A program made the position numbers and the translations under genes. From assembly GCA_015501055.1 (NCBI GenBank), contig JADNYV010000079.1:89267-153266 (forward strand): DNA of 64,000 nucleotides, in the 5' to 3' direction. The notes under the pieces are model-generated. The model saw nothing but the letters and a program-made list of their open reading frames with translations. It made no database searches and had not been told where the DNA came from. Shown here one piece after another: positions 35,090 through 45,999 of this stretch; the stretch's first letter is position 1; each line of letters opens with the position of its first letter. The DNA is from Mucidula mucida. Its lineage: Eukaryota > Basidiomycota > Agaricomycetes > Agaricales > Physalacriaceae.

Positions 35090-36838
35090 CGTCAGCGTAT
35101 GTGAACTCGCAGCGAGCTCGCCTTCACACACTGGCACACCGAGGTAGCGCCGCTTTCCACTGGTATCGCGAGAACAGTAAGATAACATTCGTACTAACCC
35201 TCAAAGGAAACTACAAGGCCATCATCCATCCGCGGTCTTAAACCCGCCAAAAATCAGGTATTCAGCAACTCTGCAATTTGAGTCGCCGGATAGAGACACG
35301 CAGTTACGATCTCACTCTGGGTAAAGTATCGTTTTGGTGTGAGCAGAATCTCCCTGTCATTCCCTGCAAGAGGGGTCCAGGCTCCAGAATAGATGTCAAG
35401 AAACAGTTCCCGCGAGAGGAACGCTAATCTTTCGAATGATGGTGGCGTGTGGCGTGTGACGTCACCTCATGAAAAAACCTTTTCTTGAACGTTCATCATC
35501 AAGCCGAGCTACGGACTGGGTCAACAAAACTATCAAGTATTTCTCGGTGCCCTGCTTTTCTTTGGAGCCGAACGTTGAAATATTCTGCCTATCGTGCAGG
35601 GCTTAGTATTGCTGCCATCGCAACTCTGGCGCTGCGGCTCTTTTCTGTGCGATGTCAGCGTCACCTGTCTACTACCTAGGGTATCTTCATTGGCACAGAG
35701 ACTTGGCTAAAACCCTTCTTGGCTCGCCGTGGCTCTGGAGCTCTTTCATTTCCATGTGCGCTAGCTTTGTCGATTTCAAAGCTTGGAACGTACACTGCCG
35801 TCTCTTCGCCCCACTGGCCTCGACTGGCCGGATATCTGCCTCTATCGGAGCTCCACCTCGTTTTCTTCAGTCCGCTCTCAGGGATATGGTACTGTGGTAT
35901 CCTACGAGTTGAATCTGACAAACCATTGTCGGCGTCGAGGATACACCATCCCGATGATACGTAGCCTCACAGAATAGAACGGAGCATCGATATCATACAC
36001 GCCGTCTGATTGTGGATAGCATAGGCTTTACACTCAAGGTTGTCTGACATCACATTGGTTCTCGCCGTGTAATCTCTCTTGATCTGAATAGCCTGTAGCG
36101 CAACGGAGGTTCATGCCCCCGATGATACACTTGAAGCTATGAACGTACACGCCCTGCTTCTATTCGTCATGCATTCACTCTCCCTTCCTTTCTCTCTCCG
36201 GAACTAGAGCATGCTACATGCCACGTCTGAGCTTGCTTGCCATTGACAATTCATTTCCTTTGTTCTACGTATTCTAGACGTCATGGTACACCCACGCCGC
36301 CACCGGATGCATGAAAAAGTCGCACCATCACCTCCCAACCGCTTTATTGTTCTAGATATAGGATCCCGCCTTCCGTGGGGAGCGCAGCTACGAGTAATGC
36401 AACTCCATCAGGGAGATCGGTCACACGGGAGTGTTATGTGGGAAGGCCATCGCTATGGAGGAGGTCGCGAGGCATAGGGCGGGCCGAGACTGGGAAAGAC
36501 CAGCATGGGTATGAAACTGAGGTGATGAAAAGTCAGTGTCATGAAGGAAAAGGTCAGTAGGGCGCTAGTAGCAGCGGTATTTTGGGAGAGGGAATGGGAA
36601 CATCGATGGCGCCTGCTCTGGCTGGGCCTGGTTCTGGATCCGATAAGAGCGACAGAGGTGCGTTCACGTGCCGCACACCCGAAATCTGAGATCCGCTGCC
36701 ACAAATTTGAATTTCCGATCAAAAATCAAAGTGTGTTGTGCCAAATCCGGATCCGTCGACTACAAAACCGTCGCGCGAGGGTCCACTCTTTGTTCAACTA
36801 CCACCGCCACACTTTTCTCTTAACAAAATACCACGACG
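35090..36838. other. Intergenic, one candidate small ORF
   Basis: No gene with support on both arms. The best candidate is a minus-strand frame 35676-35921 (81 aa, RRIPQYHIPESGLKKTRW to SVPMKIP-stop), whose equivalent in the right arm (about 56118-56360, plus strand) keeps its sequence except at the N-terminal end. It could be the last exon of an unknown gene. Larger indels in this stretch argue that most of it is noncoding. Confidence 0.3.
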
Positions 36839-37503
36839 ATGATGTTGTGCACGATGCCGCCGACACCCGCTATCGACGATGTGCAGATGCAGATGCCAGC
36901 GCCGAGCAAGGCCCAGTACAGCGTCCAGATCATACAGCTCGTCGAGTGCACTCCGCCACCGCCACGACGAGCAAGTAGCTTTGCATCATCGGGCTCGTCG
37001 CCGTACACGTCCTCCTCTGAAGACGACGACGAGTCATTATACGACGAGATGGAGGAATACTGCTCCTCGGATGAAGACGAGGATGGTCCGGAACTGGCTG
37101 ACGCGGCGGAGGGCCTGCGTATGAAACGTATTCTGGCCTGGCGCGAGAACTTTTCCAGCACTTTTCTTGGTGGTACGTACATTCCCCAGCTCATCGTTGT
37201 TTTACTTACGTCTACTTTAGACCTTTCCTCGCCTTGTACGCTCAAACGCAAACCCGACACGGCCGACTGCCACATTGTCCGTGCTATCCCTCTTGTAATT
37301 ACCCCGTGCTAATATTATCCCCTTAGACACTCTCTGCACCCTCGTCCAAACGCCCACGTTCTCAGACCTCCCACACATCTTCGACTCTAAGCGCTCTATC
37401 GTGTCCCGCGTGTGATGGCTTCTTTGACACGCATGATGGTCTTAGGGAGCACGCGCAGAGTGAAGCTTGTGCTGTCGCCGTTCAATACGCCTTTGAACCA
37501 TGA
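36839..37503 (+). CDS. Small acidic zinc-finger protein (left copy, 3 exons)
   Basis: My model joins 36839-37172, 37221-37294 and 37327-37503 (585 nt, 194 aa), with GTACGT...AG and GTAATT...AG introns of 48 and 32 nt that keep frame. Features in order: Pro-rich N-terminus, an acidic Ser/Glu/Asp stretch (about residues 58-85), a helix-like LRMKRILAWRENF, a basic KRKPDTADCHIVR, then a C-terminal zinc-binding motif C-PA-C followed by H twelve residues on and C after five more (C2HC-like, about residues 162-184). The frame is preserved in the right arm with synonymous third-position changes, good evidence that it is coding. Target and role are unknown; a nuclear DNA- or protein-binding role is an inference. 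The 32-nt second intron is unusually short. Confidence 0.65.
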
Positions 37504-40500
37504 TTTCAACTGCGGCGGCCAGTCCACGGTGTTATTCTTATAGAACCCACACCGACGCCGACGGACCTTGACCGATCCTTCGCACCTTGCATATTCCATC
37601 ATTTTCCCAGCGTGTCGCATCCCCACGACGCGTCCATCCATCTGTATTACATTCCCCCTCATACATCAGCATCACACTACCATCAATCTTGCATTTACTC
37701 TGTCACTTACTTATTCATATTCATACTTACGCCCGCTCGCGCGCTAATATATCGCTCGTCTTACGCATACCGCACACCTTGTCATTATCACTCATTACCT
37801 GTACATTATTCGCGAATCTTAACACGTTCCGTTCGTTGCTACTACCCACACCGACACCAAGGGTAGCTTTCCAAAGGGTAAAGCCTCAGCCTGCTTCCAG
37901 AGCCAACTCCGCCAGAACAAGAACAACATCAACAAGGTTTGAAGGATATTGGGAATTCGCGTACACCCAGGTGTTCTATCCCTGCCCGTGGATATGGTGT
38001 GGGCTCAAGTCCGATGGGAAGATATCATGCATGACACTCTCCGATGGGAAATTTCAAGCGAATGATGAACAGCAATAGCGCGTGAGAACACGCATCTCTC
38101 CCATGGGAATGCAACAGCACTGGTAACTTGCAACCATCAGATTTCAACACTGCATTATCATTATGTGGCGCCCCGCAGGCCAAGGACATCAGCTTGGGCG
38201 CGGTGTGAGTTTACCCACAGTACCTATATTTGCGCTGCGTAGTGCTCGGAGGATGACGAGCGGCGGTGCTTTCGTTCATACGTCCGCGATGGATACCAAG
38301 TCATGCACCATTCATAGCCTGACAGCTTTTCACTTGGTTCCGTTGAGCTAAGAGTTATCCAAGCCAACCTGCCACTGGAATGGCACCGACAAGCTCGCAC
38401 CCGTTCTACCTCCGTGCAAGAAAAAAACGTGGTGAAGCGTGAAAATCTCGGTGCTACAGAAGAGTTGGGTACGGCATGAGTGAGAATGCGGTGTGTATGT
38501 ACTGTTGATGACACGTGAGATCTTCGGTGCTGTACCTAAAGCGGGGGAGAGAACGCGGGGGAGACAAGCGCGTAAAACTCGGAGACCCAGTACACACGCT
38601 GATCCAGAGGAAGTCAGTCACAGGAAGATCCCAAATGAAATCTCTCGACCTCGCAGTGAGAAAATCGATGAGTAGCAGCCCCGTTCCAACTCCGAGCTCG
38701 GATAATCAGCGACGTATGGTGGCGGCATCGGATCTCCGGACCGCGCTCGGCAACTTGAAGTTGAGGTGGATGATGATTCGCAGGCTCGCGGGAGTAAGTA
38801 GGAAGGTTACTGAAGTCGAGCCAATACTGAACCTATCCTCCCACGCGGGGGAACGATGCCCTGCCCGGCGCTCCACCCTCCTCCTGCCACTGCAACATCC
38901 GACTGTGCACTGTGGCGCGTCCCTGTTGCCCCATATAGTAAACAAAAAGCTTGACGGTCTGAGTAAGCAGGCGCTAGGGAGGATTAGCAAGGGTGGTATA
39001 GGACTTGTCAAGGGACATAATGAGCTTGGATGGGAGTGAGAAATGCTTTCTTGACCGAGACCGAACTGAGATGTCGCGGAATTTGAAGTTTGAAGAGGAT
39101 TGATTCGACAGCTGGACAGAATGGCCGGGTCCTGTTGATGCAGGGCACGATGGGGCGTTGAAAGCAAAGAGGGCAGTACAGACGGTGGCCGATATCAAAG
39201 CGTAAGTCGTTCTTGGCTTGGGATAGACATGGAAAACACGATGAAGAAGGCAGACCAACATGACTGTTCGAGGTCAAGGACGTGGTGTGGTGACGTCACA
39301 GCTGGAATTAACGCTTGCCGCTGGAAGCGTCAATTCAAAGAATGCGTCTCGAAGACTCGAAATCATCTACGCTCTTCGATTGGGGATAATATATGGTTTT
39401 TCAGCCACCTGTTAAGACCCAAAGGACCTGCCTTGGCTCTATAAGAGAGATGTGATGTGTCGCCACGTTTCGCAGTGCGATCTACCCTTACAAGGCGCAC
39501 AACTTCTTCGCGACATATCACCATTCCTCCCACGCATCCCGCAGATCGCAGACACGCTATGATTTACTTGGTCCCTCTATCAAATGAATTCTCCACGCGT
39601 TCATGGTGCTTTGTAGTCAACAGTCGCATTGACGCTTACCACGTTACTGGTGTGCGACTCGCAATGTCAACGCCGCGGAGTACTTCGCAATGTGGCCAAT
39701 AATCCACGAACTGTCGGATAAAACTCCTCGTTCATCTCCAGTGTGCGATGGATTAGCGCCATCAGGATGTGCGACACTCCATAAAAGATATTGATCCCGA
39801 ATAACGTCTGTTTATCGGTCGCTAACCCCGCATCTAGATTTCACATACCGTGTGAAGTTCACGGGCGTTCATAGTCTAATTGGGATATCCCATATGTTCG
39901 CTCCAGCCCAAGCCAGCCATCATCGCGGTAGAAGACCGTGATTCGAACTCCTGCAGATGGTGGCGCGTCACGAGTTGGTCAATCGCGATAGAGGACGTAT
40001 CTCCGCTACTCACAAAGCGTCCGTCGCGGTTATCACTGATCTACGTTGAGGTGCTTCTAAACACGTATCTTGCTCGCGCTTCTCAACACGTTCACGGTGT
40101 TATGTCCGGGTCACCTTGTACTGATGAGGATGAGGAAGATGAGGCTCACCTCTACGACGAGTACTTACTGGAGACTCGGATCCAGATGGTGAGATGCTGG
40201 ACGTAACCTTGGTCTGATAGGATAGATGAAATTCGGTGGCTAGGGTTATCGTGCTGAGTATAAACTCAAAGAACGCACCCGAGGCTCAAACTGTCCCCCC
40301 CATGATAGACATTCCAACTCCGAATCACAATGCTTGACGAGCAGATGACGCGTACGCGTAACGTTGGATGTCGTGAGTACCTCGACAGGCACCTAATCAG
40401 TGTGCAGACGAAACGTAGACGCAGTAGGTGATTGACGATCATGATTGTGATACGAAGAGTAGCCTGGGAGTAGTTCCGAGAAGATTAACGGTAGCTCGCC

Positions 40501-40939
40501 TTTGCACGTAGCGCCATACGGAGAGAGTCTGGTGGTCATCGATGGATGTTATCAGCAAAAAGTTGTCCGCGCCAAGTTGCGAGGAAGGTCTTGTGCGCGC
40601 GCGTCCTCTATTGATGAACACGTCATGAGACGTGAAGCTTTGAAGCCTTGACTTCTATCCATTGCCGAGATCCATTTCACGAAAAGAGAGCATATGGTGA
40701 AGCCAAGAACGTGTGCTAAAGACAAATATGAGTGACAGTCGATTGATAGATTGATTCTGAAGGCGAAGACCCGAGACGTGGAGACATAAGATTCGTAGTC
40801 TGGGATGTGGTGTTACATGAATCAAACAAGCTCGAGCGTCGTTGTGATCAAAAATGGGACCCAGGATGCCACCGCCCTCTGCCAGCGAAGAAGTAATCCG
40901 ACTTACAATCTGAGGGTACACAGATGATGATCATTTCAA
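37504..40939. other. Intergenic, no supported gene
   Basis: 3.4 kb between the zinc-finger gene and the tRNA. Frames such as 37587-38078, 38706-39167 (minus) and 39880-40206 look long, but their right-arm counterparts carry one-base indels that change the frame, so they are unlikely to be under coding constraint. A short acidic run TDEDEEDEAHLYDEYL at about 40118-40170 may be a gene remnant. Confidence 0.4.
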
Positions 40940-41018
40940 GCTTTGGTGGTGTAAGGGTAACATGGAGCCTTCCCACCAGAGAATGACTCCGCCCGGGGTT
41001 CGAGTCCCCGCCAAAGCA
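40940..41018 (+). tRNA. tRNA-Gly(CCC), probable short intron (left copy)
   Basis: Acceptor GCTTTGG pairs with CCAAAGC, discriminator A. D-arm GTGT-AAGGGTAAC-ATG. T-arm CGGGG-TTCGAGT-CCCCG is perfect. The anticodon loop TTCCCA gives CCC (Gly). The 3' half of the anticodon stem pairs only if about 8 nt (CCAGAGAA) are removed after position 37, the normal place of tRNA introns. TTTTTT at 41021-41026 would stop RNA polymerase III. The anticodon stem still has one mismatch, so isotype is likely rather than certain. Confidence 0.72.
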
Positions 41019-41321
41019 AGTTTTTTGCATGCTGCCTTTATACTTCATAGCTGTTGGCAATTGCGACCGCCGACTGAGTCACCGAAGCATGCACCTCGTT
41101 TGATCTTCGTGCCGACTCATTTCTTCGCGCCGAACATACGATGCCATGAAAAGGGACAGTCACTGAACTCGGGACTTGCCGGAGCCTCTTGCTTTTATAC
41201 TGCTCATCTTCCTAGATCTCTTTGTTCACGGACGTCCAACCCAGAGACATGCTCTACTCAGCTCGTCCAGCATGCCCTTCTCGCTTGTTTACTCGCTGAA
41301 TGAACTCGTGGAAAATGACAG

Positions 41322-42478
41322 GTGTCAACAGGTTTACGCCACTTTTCTCAAGTAAGCTCACATCCATGGTTTCAAGATACTCTTATAGGCGTCTCCTAAA
41401 ACATTGTCAGACCACCTGAAGCCCTCTATAGAGCCAACAACACTATTCACATGTCATTGGTGACAAGTGCTAGTAACCGGATGGTCGAAGCGAAGGTCCT
41501 CAGAGCATTCCATCCATTCACCAACTATGCTTGCATTCTAATCCAACCACTCCAATATGCTCTTGACCTCCCGGACAGGCTCTTCTGTAAGCTCGCTGAT
41601 CGCCGCATTGGAGAGCGAACCGTGCCCTGGAGCGTCGACGTCGAGAGACAGTTCCAGACGAATCTCACCATGTACATCGAGCGCAGTGGTGGACCGCCTG
41701 TACTCGAATATCGTGTCCGTTCGGAGGACGACCCGCAATGGTTCGACGAGCTCGAGCACTGGAAATACTTGAATAATGCCCGCCGCATCGAGCAGAGGGC
41801 GTACAAAGCTCTCACCGAGGCTCAGAAGTTGGGCCTTATTCCTAAGCACTTCGGCAGTGTGCGCATCCCTATGTGGTCGGGGTCTTATAGTGTTCATCCA
41901 GCACTAGACGCCATCGACGGTTTGTTGAAGGAGTACATCCCGGGCCGCCTTATGTCCTCCATTCGCCCGGGAACAGATATCTCCATAGCAGAGGCGGAGG
42001 ATATTTCTCAGAGAATTCTTGAGCTAGCGAGGCGCCTCCGTCGCTACGGTGTCTCGCATAACGACCTCCATTCCAACAACGTCATTCTTTGCCATGGAAC
42101 CAATAATCCGGTTCTCATCGACTGGGGACGCGCAGGATTCCATGCCCTTGCTGGTAAAACATTTGCAGCACGATGGATGGATTCCTCGATGAGACAGGAC
42201 TTCTACTCAGACATACACAAAATCTTGAAGCGCTCAAATGGGAACATCTGGCATCGCTTCACTACGCCTCTTTCGAATGCATGGCAAATGAAGCGGGCTC
42301 CAGAGTGGGGATGGACGTATATCAACAGGCGCATCGCAGATTTGCCCAAAGAACAGTTGGAGATGTTGTATATGACGAGGATCCTACTGTTAAACCCGAA
42401 TGTGGGCTGAGGTGGAGAGTCAGACCAGGTGTCCAAACTACCAGCATATACCTGGATGATCCAATACCACTTTACTAG
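41322..42478 (+). pseudogene. Atypical kinase-like K3 (left arm), frameshifted
   Basis: Paralogue of K1, clearly diverged. Exon 2 (41322-41351) and exon 3 (41411 on) are recognisable with the same splice acceptors. The long frame 41451-42410 keeps HNDLHSNN and LIDWGRAG. One base is lost near 42373 (TTGTATATGACG), so the C-terminus becomes MTRILLLNPNVG; the normal end PTVKPECGLRWRVRPGV continues in another frame to a stop at 42478. Exon 1 (about 41150-41269) has an indel and its donor is GCATGC instead of GTAAGC. The right-arm copy shares these lesions. Confidence 0.7.
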
Positions 42479-42480
42479 AA

Positions 42481-42770
42481 TTGTCGTTGTAGAGATTGTT
42501 GGGAAAAGGATTGTTGGCAATCACTCTGTTATAATTGAAGTCCTCCTCGCCAGGCGTCCTTATGAGCCATCTGATAAACCCCCGACAGTTGAAGCGGAGG
42601 CGGAGGACGAGGAGGATGAGGATGAGGAGGACCCAGGATCAGACAGCGGGGATGGAAGGACGCCATCCTTTGAACAGAACACCTGCCGCCAAAACTACAA
42701 AGGGGCAAGAAAAGCTTGTACTGCAGCAACGGCCATGACATCTGTCAATCTCACTCTGGCCGAACTGTAG
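42481..42770 (+). other. Candidate acidic ORF downstream of K3 (mirrored at 49312)
   Basis: A frame covering RRPYEPSDKPPTVEAEAE, an Asp/Glu run and a tail ending MTSVNLTLAEL-stop at 42770. Identical in the right arm (49312-49653 frame). No known domain and no convincing start; it may be read-through from the shifted K3 frame or coincidental. Confidence 0.25.
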
Positions 42771-43047
42771 TATAAATTCATTTTGAAATACTATATTTGC
42801 TGATATGACTCCCGTTTTTGTGTATCCGGTAATGTAGCAATAAATGGTATGACATGAGCCGAAGATCCCAGTCAAATGAACCAAGGATGCAATAAAGTAC
42901 AGTAGTCTAGATGGGATCATGGCGGATCGGATAACATAATCTATCCTCCCTCTTGTTATCATTGACCACGGTCCACTCATTGGTGTTAGCGCGACGGGGG
43001 CAGGCGCACATCCACCGTACTGTCATGAATGTACACTCTATGGATAA

Positions 43048-45999
43048 TGTTAGCGACTGACTATAGCCACGAGACTAAACCAGGTACCACAGCAAGAACT
43101 AAGGGAGAAAGTGTTTGTGTTCGTAAGACTAGGCTAGGCCAGGTGTATAAACGAGATTGGAACTGAAGTACAATGATACTACGCTACTGCTTATATACTA
43201 GTAAGTCTGTGTTTGGGACTCCTTGTCCATACGTGTTTCTGCTAGGGTTAACTCCACACCCTTGACCCAGTGTTGTATGCTACTAGTCCGTGAAACCATT
43301 AAATACGAGTGGTAACTGCATGTAAGTAATAATACTGAAACAACCATGTGTGCTACGAGTGTTGGTGGTGTGTATACAATAGGGAGTCCATGAGGTATTG
43401 GCATGTATGATGTCATCCATGTGTTGGGTGTGTGTCCGACATGAGTACGGCTTTGGTAATGAAAAGGAGTATGATTGGTGATGAAACAGATGATGAAACA
43501 GTCCATTGGTTGATAAGACAAGGCCCCCGATAAGATATGATAAGATGTGAAAATGTGAAAATATGGCAATTCATAACATCACCCCCTCCTTACGGCGCAA
43601 GTTCCATTCTGCGCCAGAGTCACTTCATGAGGACTGCAGAGGGTAATGTGACGTCAAGGGGTTCGGTGTCAGGCAGTGGCATGGGTCGGAATAAATGGGA
43701 TGGAAACTGCGATATGGGAACTTCAATGCGAGCAAGCGCAGGTGGCTTTGGCTTGTTTGGGTACTGTTGGTGAAAATCTTGGATAGCTTCGTCGGCATTC
43801 TTGAGATTACATGCCGGTTCCCATGTCTGTTTGTGTGTGCCATAACCCTTCCAGTGAACCTTGTATTAGAAACCCCCGCGGTACTTCCGGGAATTAACCA
43901 CTTCCTTGACCTCCCATTCCGTCTCGGCGCCTTCCAACACCGGTGGTGGACGCATGTCTTGGGGTTGTGTTGGGAACCAGATCAAGCGGTTGCACCAGGG
44001 GCAAGACACCGCTCAAGACTTCTTCCAGAAGTTTGAGGTTCTACTCACCCAGACGGAATACTCAAAGGATAACACATTTATCGTACGACTTCTCGAGACC
44101 AACGTCAACGAGAAGATCATTGATCAGATCTATGGCAGCCGAGACGGGTTGCCAGAGAAGTACAAGGATTGGAAGGCACAGATCATTCAGATCAATCAGC
44201 TGTGGAGAAGGCGGACGGCGAGCAAGAGGTCCGGCATGCAGTCCCGGCCCCTAGCTCTGCAGGCGGCTACATTGAGAGCCAATCCTACAAACCCACCCCC
44301 GACGCCGATCACACGACGAGATGCCACCGGTGTTACCTATGGAGGAACCGGCAGGCCGATGGACATTGACAACACACGTCAAAGAGGACTTTGCTTCAGC
44401 TGTGGCAAACACGGCGATGTCAGCAGGTTCTGTCCTAAGAAGGGTCGACCCCAGATGATTCGGGGTCTATGGACCGAAATGAACAATGAGGAGAAGAGGA
44501 AGTTGGCTGAAGAGTTGGGTTTTGCGAAGCTCCCGCAGTAGACACAGTCCTGCCGGAGCAGTCATCAAGGAAAGGGTCGTCAGATGCAGAATCTATTTAC
44601 AGTACGGGTACTGAAACATCTAAAATATCATCGACGACTTTACCACCAAAACCTGCGAAAGAAAGATTTGAGCCAAATACGCCCAGTGGATTGCACAACA
44701 GCTAAGAGAGGATGAAGTGTCAGAGCAGTGGGAATTATAGAGCATGGATGCCGGAGCGGAGAGAGAGAGAAGCAACGGAGGAGAAGGTGATGGCAATCAG
44801 AGCATTGACGAAGGAAGCTGCGGTGGAAGTTGTGACGGAGTTGAAAAAGTCAAGGAAGTACATCCGGGGAACAAAGGGGCAGGACATGAAACTCTGAGTA
44901 ATCATAGAGAGCGTCACACAGGCTTGAATGGGAAACAAGTGCCCTTCTTGACAGTGGAGCAACAGGTTCTTGGTCAATACAGAATTTGTGAGAGAACGGA
45001 CTCCCAATCAAGGAGTTACCGGTCAAGCTTCCTGTCTACAATGCGGATGGAACCCTAAACAAGGGAGGGCAATCAAAGGTTTTGTGGAGGTCCGGATGAA
45101 GATCGGGATCACGCAGAAAAGATCGAGTTGGCCGTCACCAATCTTGGCAAAACAAGTATCTTTTTGGGGCTAGATTGGCTACGATATCACAACCCACAAT
45201 CAACTGGACGGAATCCACATTGACTTTTGATCGATGCCCAGACCGTTGCGGCTATCTACCCGAGTATGACTCCCGAAGATGAAGGAGAAGACGTAGAAGA
45301 GAAGTTGGAAGAGGGAGAGCGTTTGTTCTGGATGGACTGGGACAACTATCGCAAAAGCGGTGAAAAGCTGAGATCACAACAGCCTTCATCCGCTGCTGCA
45401 CCTTACATCGAGGAATTTTCCGATGTATTTAGCAAGGCGGACTTTGACAAGTTACCGGAGCGAAGACCCTGGGATCACGCGATAGAACTTACGCCTGGTT
45501 CCAAACCGGTTGACTGCAAGGTTATCCCCTTAGTCCATCCGAGCAGAAGGCGTTAGATGAGTTCTGGAAGAAAACATACGGACGGGACGTATACGGCCAT
45601 CAATTTCACCTATGGCATCACCCTTCTTCTTTGTCAAGAAGAAGGATGGAAGCCTTCGGCCAGTACAGGATTATCGGAAGTTGAACGACATGACAATCAA
45701 GAACCGATACCCCTTGCCGTTGATCCAGAGCTTATCGACAAGTTGAAGGGAGCAAAGGTTTTCACAAAGATGGATGTCCGATGGGGTTACAATAACATCC
45801 GGATCAAAGAAGGTGATGAGTGGAAAGCGGCGTTTAGAACAAACCGAGGCCTGTTCGAGCCCTCAGTCATGTTCTTCGGACTTACAAACTCGCCGGCAAC
45901 GTTCCAATCGTTCATGAATCACATTCTGAAGGAGTTGATTGATGAAGGACATGTTATAGTTTACTGGATGAATACTTATCTTTACAACACTTAAGAACA
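43048..45999. mobile_element. Composite gypsy, left half of the palindrome centre
   Basis: A 3' LTR (43048-43578) and the chromodomain end of pol (43579 to about 43972) lie on the minus strand. At about 43973-43978 the sequence switches to plus-strand gag (DQIKRLHQGQDTAQDFFQ), continuing through the zinc knuckle CFSCGKHGDVSRFC, the GGGTTTT heptamer (44517), protease and RT up to the YLDD region, where it ends at about 45999. There is no 5' LTR. Numerous one-base losses relative to the right arm break pol (for example near 44690, 45050 and 45190). Confidence 0.85.

Larger units (their letters stand above)
33067..45999. repeat. Left palindrome arm, inner part
   Basis: Inverted counterpart of 46000-57245, broken only by hAT-IV. 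Mirror positions sum to about 92036-92096. Small differences include substitutions, one-base indels and larger indels of 10-13 nt (for example near 35510 and 36495). It contains gene Z, the zinc-finger gene, tRNA-Gly, kinase K3 and half of the composite gypsy. The arm resumes further out at 2831-6267, matched by 57247-60712. Confidence 0.95.

Noticed and set aside
36541..36978. 145-aa plus-strand ORF overlapping the zinc-finger start
   Set aside because: Covers the promoter and exon 1 in another frame; no silent-change pattern in this frame.
37587..38078. 163-aa ORF downstream of the zinc-finger gene
   Set aside because: Right-arm equivalent is broken by indels; composition of untranslated, Ser/Leu/Thr-rich sequence.
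39925..39985. Possible second tRNA (GATTCGAACTCCTGCAG, minus strand)
   Set aside because: Only a T-loop-like motif; flanking bases do not pair into a T stem or acceptor, and there is no D-arm.
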